Shown one piece after another: positions 7,354-13,633 of a stretch of DNA of 13,633 bases. The notes beneath the pieces were generated by a model, which saw only the letters and a list, made by a program, of their open reading frames with translations, was not told the DNA's origin and searched no databases. Where the stretch lies: positions 1 through 13,633 of the forward strand of contig CABQWP010000056.1 of the NCBI GenBank assembly GCA_902467875.1, read 5' to 3'. The translations under genes were made by a program, and so were the position numbers. The DNA is from an uncultured Collinsella sp. GTDB taxonomy: Bacteria; Actinomycetota; Coriobacteriia; Coriobacteriales; Coriobacteriaceae. Positions within the stretch are counted from its first letter, which is position 1. Every line of letters begins with the position of its first letter.

Positions 7354-7397
7354 AACCACCACAAAGGGGACAGGCACCTTTGTGGTGGTTTTTGTTT
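7354..7397 (+). terminator. Strong intrinsic terminator between convergent genes
   Basis: A perfect 14-bp stem, AACCACCACAAAGG (7354-7367) with CCTTTGTGGTGGTT (7377-7390), has a nine-base loop GGACAGGCA. It is followed by TTTGTTT, so it is a classic terminator for the flavodiiron gene. The T-tract touches the stop codon of the convergent DeoR gene. The minus-strand side lacks a T-run but the stem may still serve both directions. Confidence 0.9.
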
Positions 7398-8199
7398 AAG
7401 CGCCGGCGATGATGAGGGCTGGACGTGCGCTGTCGGTGGCCTCGGCGATTGAGGTGGCGACGGCATGATCGGGGTCACGGTCCATCACGATGGCGTCGAC
7501 ATCGGTCAGCTCGGCAAAACGGTACATGCCGCGTCCGTTAACCTTGCTGGCGTCCATGAGGGCGACGCTTTGATGGGCCGCGGCGATCATCGCCGTTTTG
7601 GTCTCGGCCATCTGGGGAAAGTCGGTCGTAAAGCCGCAGCTGGAGACAAAGGCGCCGGGGCACATGACGGCCAGATCGGCATGGACCATTTGGAGCGCCT
7701 GCATAGTGAGCGGCCCGTACAAATAACGATGGCCTTTGCGCAGCGCCCCGCCCAGCATGACGACATCGACTGAGGGCATGCTCTCGTCGATGTAATCGGC
7801 AATGGTAATGTCGGCCGTGATGACGGTGATACCGTCGCGCTGATCGAGGAGCCGGACGAACTCGAGCGCCGTGGTGCCCGAGTCGACGAGCAGCGTGTCG
7901 CCGTCATTAACGAGCTCGATGGCGCTTTGCGCGATGGCCTGCTTGGCAGCGACGTTGACATTGATGCGGCGGTCCTGCGTGGAGACGGTCAGACGTTTGT
8001 GGAGCGATACGGCACCACCATGTGTGCGACGCAGCTTGCCTGCTTCGGCGAGCGCGTCCAGGTCGGCGCGGGCGGTGACGGAGGACACGCCAAAGGTCTG
8101 GGCGATTTCTGCTACCTGCACCGAGGCATTATGATCGAGCATTTCCATAATGGCGGTACGGCGTTCGTCGGCAAAAGCACGGTTGGTGGCTTGGGCCAT
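7396..8199 (-). CDS. DeoR/GlpR-family transcriptional repressor
   Basis: 267 aa from the ATG at 8199, which has GGAG five bases upstream. An in-frame ATG at 8256 would add 19 residues but has only an A-rich leader and overlaps an inverted repeat. The N-terminal winged helix-turn-helix covers about 13-64, with VAEIAQTFGVSSVTARADLDAL (from 29) and the family motif LRRTHGGAV (56-64). The C-terminal sugar-phosphate sensor domain (about 85-240) shows VDSGTTALEF (105-114), MLGGALR (148-154) and MDASKV (215-220, equivalent to the usual DxSK). It is divergent from the ketose-bisphosphate aldolase, so it likely represses that gene in response to a phosphorylated sugar. The ligand is unknown. Confidence 0.92.
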   Translation of the reverse strand: MAQATNRAFADERRTAIMEMLDHNASVQVAEIAQTFGVSSVTARADLDALAEAGKLRRTHGGAVSLHKRLTVSTQDRRINVNVAAKQAIAQSAIELVNDGDTLLVDSGTTALEFVRLLDQRDGITVITADITIADYIDESMPSVDVVMLGGALRKGHRYLYGPLTMQALQMVHADLAVMCPGAFVSSCGFTTDFPQMAETKTAMIAAAHQSVALMDASKVNGRGMYRFAELTDVDAIVMDRDPDHAVATSIAEATDSARPALIIAGA

Positions 8200-8255
8200 G
8201 CTTGCTCCATTCTCGGCTAAATTTGCAGGAATTGTGTTGACTCTATTTTCGTTCA

Positions 8256-8413
8256 TTTTCTTTTTGAGTAAGAAAACACCTTTCGATTACTTATCTTTTC
8301 TATAAAAGAAAGATGCTGAACGCCCAAAATTCAATATCGAACACGCCCACTCGGCTCAAATCCCTTCCGTTTGCTTTTCAAAAACGACTGTATTGACCTG
8401 CATGGGCTCAATA
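8256..8413. promoter_or_regulatory. DeoR-aldolase intergenic region: three inverted repeats
   Basis: The AT-rich 8200-8533 gap has no gene. It contains TTTTCTT (8256-8262) / AAGAAAA (8270-8276), TCTTTT-ctat-AAAAGA (8294-8309) and TATTGA (8391-8396) / TCAATA (8408-8413). TCAATATC also occurs as a direct repeat at 8331 and 8408. The first two dyads share a TCTTT/AAAGA-type arm and are candidate DeoR-family operators; the third lies nearest the aldolase. TACAAT (8443-8448) is a possible aldolase -10 without a clear -35. Promoter positions remain uncertain. Confidence 0.5.
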
Positions 8414-8533
8414 TCTCGCACGTGCAAAGCCGCTGAATTTCATACAATGAGCGCAGTAAAACGCAAGGTAAAACGCCTTGTGAACAACTACGCCCGATGT
8501 CCAGATGCGGGCGAGGGAGAGGAGCAAACGCTC

Positions 8534-9391
8534 ATGGCACTTGTTACCACCGAAAAGATGCTCAAGGACGCTCAGGCCGGCCACTACGCCGTCGGCGCGT
8601 TCAACGTCGAGAACCTCGAGTTTGTTATGGCCGTTCTGGCCGCTGCCGAGGAGACCAAGTCCCCCGTCATCATGCAGACCACCCCGGGCACCATCAAGAC
8701 CGCTGGCCTGGATTACTTCTACGGCATGGTCAAGGCTGCCGCCGAGCGCGCTTCCGTGCCCGTCGCCCTGCACCTCGATCACGGCGATGGCTATGACCGC
8801 TGCATGCAGGCCTTCCGCACGGGCTACACCTCCGTCATGATCGACGGTTCGCACGAGTCCTTCGAGGACAACATCGCTCTGACCAAGTCCGTCGCCGATG
8901 CTGGCCGCGCCATGGGCGTGCCCGTCGAGGCTGAGCTTGGCAAGGTCGGCGGCAAGGAGGACGACGGTCCCGCGGTTGAGGGCGAGAGCCCCTACACCGA
9001 TCCGGCCGAGGCCAAGGAGTTCGTCGAGCGTACCGGCTGCACCTCCCTCGCTATTGGCGTTGGCACCAGCCACGGCGTGTACACGAGCGATCCGCACATC
9101 GAGCAGTCCGTGGTCAAGGCCATCCGCGACGCCGTCGACGTGCCGCTGGTTCTGCACGGCACCTCCGGTGTGCCCGATGAGCAGGTTGCCGAGGCTGTGA
9201 AGAACGGCATCTGCAAGGTTAACTACGCCACCGAGCTGCGTCAGGCCTATACCAAGGGCTTCATGGCCTACATGGCCGAGAACCCCGCCTGCTTCGATCC
9301 CAAGAAGCCGGCCAAGGAGGGCATGCGTGAGATCACCGAGCTGGTTAAGATCCGCATGACCAACCTCAACTCTGTGGGCAAAGCAGAGTAA
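8534..9391 (+). CDS. fba: Class II fructose-1,6-bisphosphate / ketose-bisphosphate aldolase
   Basis: 285 aa, the normal size for short class II aldolases (FbaA/GatY/KbaY family). These are zinc enzymes that reversibly cleave a ketose-1,6-bisphosphate to dihydroxyacetone phosphate and glyceraldehyde-3-phosphate. Visible elements are AVGAFNVENLEF (19-30), HLDHGDG (80-86) with catalytic D82 and zinc ligand H83, VEAELGKVGG (131-140) with E135, GTSHGVY (177-183) with zinc ligand H180, LHGTSGVP (207-214) with zinc ligand H208, and KVNYATELR (228-236) for phosphate/substrate binding. ATG 8534 follows AGGGAGAGGAG; upstream in-frame ATGs at 8393 and elsewhere lie in the regulatory region. Fructose- versus tagatose-bisphosphate specificity cannot be decided from motifs; the divergent DeoR gene and nearby galactose locus keep a sugar-specific role possible. 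Confidence 0.93.
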   Translation: MALVTTEKMLKDAQAGHYAVGAFNVENLEFVMAVLAAAEETKSPVIMQTTPGTIKTAGLDYFYGMVKAAAERASVPVALHLDHGDGYDRCMQAFRTGYTSVMIDGSHESFEDNIALTKSVADAGRAMGVPVEAELGKVGGKEDDGPAVEGESPYTDPAEAKEFVERTGCTSLAIGVGTSHGVYTSDPHIEQSVVKAIRDAVDVPLVLHGTSGVPDEQVAEAVKNGICKVNYATELRQAYTKGFMAYMAENPACFDPKKPAKEGMREITELVKIRMTNLNSVGKAE

Positions 9392-9424
9392 CAGCAAGGG
9401 TACTCCGACTCGCTACATATCCCG

Positions 9425-9549
9425 GGGAGGGACGAGGGCTTAGTTCCCCAATCGTCCTCGGGCATGCAAAAAGCCTCGCTGCGCACTTCGTGCGGCGAGG
9501 CTTTTTGCCCCCTGCGGAAAGATTGGGGAACTAAGCCCTCGTCCCTCCC
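9425..9549. repeat. 125-bp nested inverted repeat element
   Basis: The outer arms 9425-9453 and 9521-9549 are perfect 29-bp reverse complements (the left arm begins GGGAGGGACGAGGGC, the right arm ends CCCTCGTCCCTCCC). The arms enclose the terminator hairpin at 9466-9508. An aldolase transcript reading through could form a very long hairpin. The element could be a repeated genomic palindrome, a MITE-like insertion or an elaborate terminator. No obvious target-site duplication was seen at its edges. Confidence 0.85.
9466..9508. terminator. Bidirectional terminator downstream of the aldolase gene
   Basis: GCAAAAAGCCTCGC (9466-9479) pairs perfectly with GCGAGGCTTTTTGC (9495-9508). A further CGCAC/GTGCG stem and TTC loop sit at the tip after a two-base bulge. 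The A5/T5 runs inside the stem give a T-tract on either strand, 75 bases after the aldolase stop. Confidence 0.85.
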
Positions 9550-10095
9550 AGGTTGACCTACTCGAGGTCGTCGCCCTTGTGGCGTTAGGGCGGAAAAAAT
9601 TGGAGCGTTAAGGCTTCTTTGTTGATGAGGGGTTAGTATGCCCGGGCTTGGTTGGGGAAGGTTTTGTCTAGGGATGCTTGGAGCTTTTCGAAGGATGCTC
9701 GCAAGTTGTGGCTCTGGTCGGTTGAGCGCTTGGTTTTTGTGGTGGGGGAGTCGAGGAGGCCGTTTCTCTGTGTCGGGGGGAAGGAGAAAAGGTTTGCATG
9801 TTTTAGGGATGGCTGCTGTGCTGCGTCATTGGAAGAATGCATGCTTATGCGGCCTCCTCGATGGCCACCAAAAGGTTGCGCACGGGGTGTGCTGCTAGGT
9901 CCCGTGCGTTGGCAGTATTATGCCGCGGCTGTTGCAAAGAAGCGCTAAAGAAAGGCTTAACCTGGTTTGGTGTTACGATGAAACCGCAGGTCAAGGCTAT
10001 TGAGTAACACTCTTGAAAGGTTTTGAGCTTAAGGGCTTTCTAAGGTTTGTGGCGTAGACGTGGCGCGGACGTGCGGAGCGTGTGAATGCTCGCTG
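9550..10095. other. Gene-poor stretch with G/T-rich plus strand
   Basis: No convincing gene. From about 9595 to 9800 the plus strand is strikingly rich in G and T. Open frames here are short: a 69-codon minus frame 9842-9633 (GAGGAGG ten bases before its ATG, no recognisable domain); a minus frame of about 60 codons without an ATG, ending just upstream at about 9848 and reading HPVRNLLVAIEEAA at its end; and a plus frame 9638-9898 with an improbable composition. A weak hairpin CGCCCT/AGGGCG lies at 9572-9592. The region may be a decayed gene on the minus strand or a non-coding RNA locus; neither is shown. Confidence 0.5.
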
Positions 10096-11085
10096 TTAGC
10101 GTTGCGGTGCCGCGGCACGCACCTGCTCGATGACCTTTTCCATCGTGGCGTCGATGCGGTCCTTTTTGAGTTCGCATTCCCAGATGGTTATGGGCGTCCA
10201 GCCCATTTCGGTGAGCGCTGCCACGGCGGCACGGTCGCGCTCGACGTTGCGACGGAACTTTGCCTCCCAAAACTCAACATTGCGCTTGGGCTGGCTGGGG
10301 TTGCACTTGGGGCAGCGGTGCCAAAAGCAGCCGTTGACGAAGATGGCGATCTTGCGGCCGGGGAAGGCGATGTCGGGCTTGCCGGGAACCTTCCATTCCA
10401 AGCGATAGCCCGTAAGACCTGCTGCCCGCAGGCGCTGGCGAACGAGCAGCTCGGGTTTGGTGTTGGCGCGCTTGTTGCCCTTCATGGACTTTTTGATGGC
10501 GGCGCGACGGCGCACCAGTTCGCGCTCGTCGGCGGAAAGGTCCGAGGTGTCGATGCCGTCGAGCAGGCCGGGCTTGGCGCGCTTTTTGCTGCGGCGTTTA
10601 GGTGCGCGCTTGGGCTTGGTGGCGGGGTGTTCGGTCGTGGCGGCCTCGGCGTCGTTGACAGTGCCGTTGGCCTCGAGCCGGTCTTCCTTCAGCTCAATCA
10701 GGGCATCGATGAGCCCCTTGTCTGCGGGCATCCATTCCACCGTGGCAAGCGAGGTGCGCGGAATCCAGCGGATATCAAGCTGGCGGTCGTGCTTCTGAGG
10801 CTTATCGGATTCATCGGCGAGCGAGCAGTAGTAGCACTCCATCGAGAGATGGAAATCGGGGTAGTCGTACTCAACGGTATAGAAATCACGCAGGTTGGTG
10901 ACTTTGACCTGCAGCTCTTCCATGAGTTCGCGTCGCACGGCGTCTTCGGGTGTCTCGCCGCGCATGAGCTTGCCACCGGGGAACTCCCAAAGTCCCTGCA
11001 TGTCGCCATAGCCGCGCTGCACGGCAAGCAGCTCATCAGATCCATCCTTGCGAATGATCCCAGCGGCAACATGAACAGTCTTCAA
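10096..11085 (-). CDS. Nudix (MutT-like) hydrolase fused to Vsr mismatch endonuclease
   Basis: 329 aa in one uninterrupted frame. Residues 1-135 are a MutT-type Nudix domain: WEFPGGKL (33-40) and the Nudix box G38-x5-E44-x7-RELMEELQV (52-60, with Q in place of the usual G); such enzymes hydrolyse oxidised nucleoside triphosphates. Residues 157-172 are a Lys/Arg-rich linker. About 185-325 form a very-short-patch-repair (Vsr) endonuclease: NTKPELLVRQRL (208-219), GKPDIAFPGRKIAIFVNGCFWHRCPKC (from 235; D238 and H256 in active-site positions, C253 and C258/C261 probable zinc ligands), EFWEAKFRRNVERD (271-284) and IWECEL (301-306). Vsr nicks next to T:G mismatches. The start is probably TTG 11085, after GAGAGAGG; upstream ATGs would run through the divergent ABC gene. 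The fusion is unusual since each domain is normally a separate protein. No cytosine methyltransferase is nearby. Confidence 0.9.
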   Translation of the reverse strand: MKTVHVAAGIIRKDGSDELLAVQRGYGDMQGLWEFPGGKLMRGETPEDAVRRELMEELQVKVTNLRDFYTVEYDYPDFHLSMECYYCSLADESDKPQKHDRQLDIRWIPRTSLATVEWMPADKGLIDALIELKEDRLEANGTVNDAEAATTEHPATKPKRAPKRRSKKRAKPGLLDGIDTSDLSADERELVRRRAAIKKSMKGNKRANTKPELLVRQRLRAAGLTGYRLEWKVPGKPDIAFPGRKIAIFVNGCFWHRCPKCNPSQPKRNVEFWEAKFRRNVERDRAAVAALTEMGWTPITIWECELKKDRIDATMEKVIEQVRAAAPQR

Positions 11086-11118
11086 CAGGAGTCCTCTCTC
11101 AATATCAACACGTGGCAG

Positions 11119-11223
11119 GTCGGCTACCTGTACCTTACACAACGGTAAGGCAAGCGTAAGCCATATCGATGGTAGCCGACTCGTCTTCTTGCGACTATAG
11201 ATGCCGTAGACTAATCGCAAGAA
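11119..11223. promoter_or_regulatory. Divergent control region with nested dyads
   Basis: Between the divergent Nudix-Vsr and ABC genes are three inverted repeats. The outer one is GTCGGCTACC (11119-11128) / GGTAGCCGAC (11171-11180), exact. Inside it is CCTTAC (11133-11138) / GTAAGG (11145-11150). To the right is TTCTTGCGA (11186-11194) / TCGCAAGAA (11215-11223), exact 9-bp arms whose right arm overlaps the AAAGGA ribosome binding site of the ABC gene. The last could be an operator or a hairpin hiding that site. No clear -35/-10 pair was found for either gene. Confidence 0.55.
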
Positions 11224-11233
11224 AGGACTCGGT

Positions 11234-12019
11234 ATGCAAACCACGCACATGGCGACCCCGGTACTGGAGGTCGCGCATCTCGAAAAAGAATATGGAGCGC
11301 TGGGCAACGTGACCCGCGCGCTCAACGACGTCAGCTTTACCGTCAACCGCGGCGAATTTGTTGGCATCATGGGCGCTTCGGGCTCGGGTAAGTCGACGTT
11401 GCTCAACTGTGTGTCGACCATCGATAGCGCCACAAGTGGCACGATCCGCATCAACGGGCAGGACGTAACACGCATGAAGCAGGCCAAGCTTTCGCAGTTC
11501 CGCCGAGAGGAGCTCGGCTTTATCTTCCAGGACTCCAACCTGCTCGATACGCTCACGGCACGCGAGAACATCGCCCTGCCGCTCACCATCGCCCGTACAA
11601 ACTCGGCAGAGATCTCGACCCGCGTGCAGGATGTGGCCGCGCGCCTGTCCATCAGTCAGGTGCTCGACAAGTATCCCTACCAGATGTCCGGCGGTCAGCA
11701 GCAGCGCGTTGCCGCAGCTCGCGCGCTCGTCACCGACCCCACCATGATCATGGCCGACGAGCCCACCGGCGCCCTCGATTCCAAGAGCGCTCGCCTGCTG
11801 CTCGAGAGCCTGGAGGCCCTTAACCGCCGCCTACGCGCCACCGTGCTCATGGTCACGCACGACAGCTTTGCCGCCAGCTACACGAGCCGTGTGCTGTTTA
11901 TTCGCGACGGCAAGATCTTCACCGAGCTGCGCCGCGGCGACATCGACCGCCGAGAGTTCTTCGACCGCATTATGGAGGTCGTTGCCATGATGGGCGGTGA
12001 GGGCTCCGATGCTCTGTAA
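11234..12019 (+). CDS. ABC transporter ATP-binding protein, BceA/MacB-like
   Basis: 261 aa, full-length nucleotide-binding subunit that powers the FtsX-type permease encoded next. Motifs are Walker A GASGSGKST (47-55), Q-loop FQDSNLLD (98-105), signature MSGGQQQR (151-158; M replaces the usual L), Walker B MIMADEP (171-177), D-loop GALDS (179-183) and H-loop THD (208-210). This sequence style is that of the antimicrobial-peptide and lipoprotein export group (BceA, MacB, LolD). ATG 11234 follows AAAGGA by seven bases. The stop overlaps the permease start by 11 bases, so the two are translationally coupled. The likely role is peptide-antibiotic defence or cell-envelope stress; the substrate is unknown. 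Confidence 0.95.
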   Translation: MQTTHMATPVLEVAHLEKEYGALGNVTRALNDVSFTVNRGEFVGIMGASGSGKSTLLNCVSTIDSATSGTIRINGQDVTRMKQAKLSQFRREELGFIFQDSNLLDTLTARENIALPLTIARTNSAEISTRVQDVAARLSISQVLDKYPYQMSGGQQQRVAAARALVTDPTMIMADEPTGALDSKSARLLLESLEALNRRLRATVLMVTHDSFAASYTSRVLFIRDGKIFTELRRGDIDRREFFDRIMEVVAMMGGEGSDAL

Positions 12020-13633
12020 ACTCGCTTGGGGCAACGTCCGCCGCGCCGGCCGCGACTACCTCGTCTACCTTTTGACGCTCACCTTGGGCGTTACGGTCTT
12101 CTATGCCTTTAACACCATCTCGATGCAGGTCGACATCGCCGGCATCGATGAAAAGGGCTTGGCGCAGGTTATGGGCAGCATGCTCGGCAACCTGACGTAC
12201 TTTTTGGCCGGTGTCATGGCCTTTTTAATGGTGTATGCCAATAACTTCATCATGAAACGCCGCAAAAAGGAGTTTGGCCTGTACCAGGTGCTCGGCATGG
12301 GGCGCGGGCGCGTCGCCACGATCATGGCGCTCGAGACGGTGATTGTCTCGCTCGGCGCCTTTGTCGCCGGCATTGTGCTGGGTGTGGGACTCTCCCAGCT
12401 CATGACGTTCTTTACGGCCTCGCTCTTTAAGACACAGATCGCCAATTTCCACTTCTTTTTCTCGGTGCATGCGTTCAGCCTGACCCTTGCCTGCATGCTC
12501 GTAATGTTTGTGCTCACGCTACTGCTGAACCTTCGCGCCGTGCGTCGTACCAAACTCATCGAGCTTATGGGTGCCGAGCGTCGCAACGAGAGCATCAAGG
12601 CACGCAACCCCTGGATCGCGATTGCCATCTTTGCCGTGGGCGTGGTGCTTGTGGGCGTGGCCTATTACCGTCTGCTACGTGATGGGTTCCCGCTAACCGC
12701 GACGGACAGCAAGCTGCAAGAGGCCATGAACCAGTTTGGTATTACGACCGCTATGGTTACCGTGGGCACCTTTGCCCTGTTCTGGGGACTCTCGGGCATG
12801 CTCATCAAGCTGCTGCAGAGCCTGCGCGGCGTGTATTGGCGCGGCCTCAACATGTTTACCGTGCGCCAGCTTGCGGCCAAGGTCAACACGGTGTGCTTTT
12901 CGATGGGCGTCATCGCGATGCTCCTGTTTTTGGCCATCACCTCGGTGACGTGCGGTATGTCGATTGCCAACGTGATGAACGAGAATCTGGAGCGCTATAA
13001 TCCGGCCGACATGTCGCAGACGTATGTCTATTACACGCCCGATACGCTCGACTTCTACAAAGAGTCTTTCAATCCGTCTGAGGCCGATCGAATGGTGCTG
13101 GCCGATAGTACGGTCGATTTGTACTCCGCATGGCACGGCGATCGTATCGATCACGATAACGTTGCAGACGGTATTAAGGGCAAGTCGGCGGACAACAACG
13201 ACGAGACCGGCAAGAAGGTCAATATCGCCGATGTTGCCGGTGAGCATGTGCAGATCGATTCGTATCTGAGTTACCCGCTTGGCGGCTCGGATCCTTCGGT
13301 GACTCCAAGTGAGATGTGCAAGACCATGGGCGAAAAGCTTCCCAAGGCGTTCGGGGGTAGCAATGCCGATGCGATGGGTCTGTTTGTGACGCCGGCGAGC
13401 CAGTACAACAAACTGCGCCAGATGATGGGCGAGGAGCCGGTGCACATCGGTCGCGACCAGTATCTGCTCACGTGTGATATGGGCGGCGAGCTGGTCGACC
13501 TGTACACCAAGTATATGGCTGGCGGCCATGCCCTTACCTTGGGCGGGCATACGCTCAAGCCCGCAGCCGATAAGTCGGACGAAGATACGGCGGGGGGGGG
13601 GGGGGGGGGGCGGGGCGGCGGGGTGGCTAGGTA
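12009..13633 (+). CDS. FtsX-family ABC permease, BceB-like (3' end missing)
   Basis: 541 codons visible; the frame runs off the right edge. GGTGAGGG lies six bases before the ATG at 12009, which overlaps the ATPase gene. Hydrophobic segments lie near residues 20-38, 62-79, 106-132, 154-175, 201-220, 246-268 and 293-316. RRKKEFGLYQVLGMGR (84-99) after the second is the classic FtsX coupling region that contacts the ATPase. From about 318 a long hydrophilic stretch begins, matching the large extracellular domain between helices 7 and 8 of BceB, the part that recognises peptide antibiotics such as bacitracin in characterised members. Helices 8-10 would lie beyond the window. Codons from about 13590 on are unreliable because of the G-run. 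Confidence 0.92.
   Translation, partial: MLCKLAWGNVRRAGRDYLVYLLTLTLGVTVFYAFNTISMQVDIAGIDEKGLAQVMGSMLGNLTYFLAGVMAFLMVYANNFIMKRRKKEFGLYQVLGMGRGRVATIMALETVIVSLGAFVAGIVLGVGLSQLMTFFTASLFKTQIANFHFFFSVHAFSLTLACMLVMFVLTLLLNLRAVRRTKLIELMGAERRNESIKARNPWIAIAIFAVGVVLVGVAYYRLLRDGFPLTATDSKLQEAMNQFGITTAMVTVGTFALFWGLSGMLIKLLQSLRGVYWRGLNMFTVRQLAAKVNTVCFSMGVIAMLLFLAITSVTCGMSIANVMNENLERYNPADMSQTYVYYTPDTLDFYKESFNPSEADRMVLADSTVDLYSAWHGDRIDHDNVADGIKGKSADNNDETGKKVNIADVAGEHVQIDSYLSYPLGGSDPSVTPSEMCKTMGEKLPKAFGGSNADAMGLFVTPASQYNKLRQMMGEEPVHIGRDQYLLTCDMGGELVDLYTKYMAGGHALTLGGHTLKPAADKSDEDTAGGGGGGRGGGVAR
13592..13610. other. Run of 19 G at the contig end, probable artefact
   Basis: Nineteen consecutive G, followed by a low-complexity G-rich tail (13611-13623), end the window inside the permease frame. 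It would encode six glycines and more, which is not expected there. Such runs are typical of two-colour sequencing dark-cycle reads at a contig edge. Confidence 0.75.

Noticed and set aside
8408..9397. 329-codon minus-strand open frame opposite the aldolase
   Set aside because: Antisense shadow; the aldolase frame has all zinc and catalytic residues.
9633..9842. 69-codon minus-strand frame with an upstream GAGGAGG
   Set aside because: Not listed as a gene because composition is odd, no domain or signal is recognisable, and the neighbouring frames are equally open; kept only as a note in the gene-poor region.
11086..11652. N-terminal extension of the Nudix-Vsr frame to an ATG at 11652
   Set aside because: The extension would overlap the divergent ABC ATPase by more than 400 bases and is not Nudix-like; TTG 11085 has a ribosome binding site and starts exactly at the Nudix domain.
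12693..13550. 285-codon minus-strand open frame
   Set aside because: Lies opposite the permease, whose membrane segments and coupling motif are clear; the antisense product is His/Arg-rich with no recognisable domain.

Overview
The window comes from a GC-rich bacterium. Protein style, codon use and gene content point to an anaerobic gut Coriobacteriia (Actinomycetota), most likely Collinsella or a close relative. This is inferred from family resemblance; no rRNA or other phylogenetic marker is present. Nine protein genes are supported. One, the permease, runs off the right end, where the last ~40 bases contain a 19-G run that looks like a sequencing artefact.

Layout, left to right. (1) 1-1710: a terminator-like hairpin, then a DUF4143-type AAA ATPase on the minus strand, bracketed by two copies of a 39-bp direct repeat (38/39 identical). 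Its upstream region carries tandem 33-34-bp hairpin repeats. (2) 1743-6032: a galactose (Leloir) locus. galK and galT overlap on the minus strand and end at a strong hairpin. A LacI-family regulator is divergent. The 338-bp intergenic region holds three near-identical 14-bp operator-like sites, two of them inside an exact 18-bp inverted repeat. (3) 6093-7393: a two-domain flavodiiron protein (FprA type) with its own extended -10 promoter, two palindromes and a strong terminator. (4) 7396-9549: a DeoR-family repressor divergent from a class II ketose-bisphosphate aldolase, with several inverted repeats between them. The aldolase is followed by a 125-bp nested inverted repeat that contains a terminator. 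(5) 9550-10095: about 550 bases with no convincing gene and a marked G/T-rich plus strand. (6) 10096-11085: one minus-strand ORF joining an N-terminal MutT-like Nudix hydrolase to a C-terminal Vsr (very short patch repair) endonuclease through a lysine/arginine-rich linker. (7) 11119-13633: a divergent BceAB-like ABC exporter pair (ATPase plus FtsX-family permease) behind a shared intergenic region rich in dyad symmetry.

How the genes fit together. GalK and GalT convert galactose to galactose-1-phosphate and then UDP-galactose/glucose-1-phosphate under probable LacI-type control; no galE, mutarotase or sugar transporter lies in the window. The aldolase feeds triose-phosphate metabolism and is probably controlled by the neighbouring DeoR regulator. 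The flavodiiron protein fits O2/NO detoxification in an anaerobe. The Nudix-Vsr fusion would join nucleotide-pool sanitation to T:G mismatch repair in one polypeptide, and I consider it the most unusual item. The ABC pair resembles peptide-antibiotic sensing/detoxification exporters; no two-component system is visible in the window.
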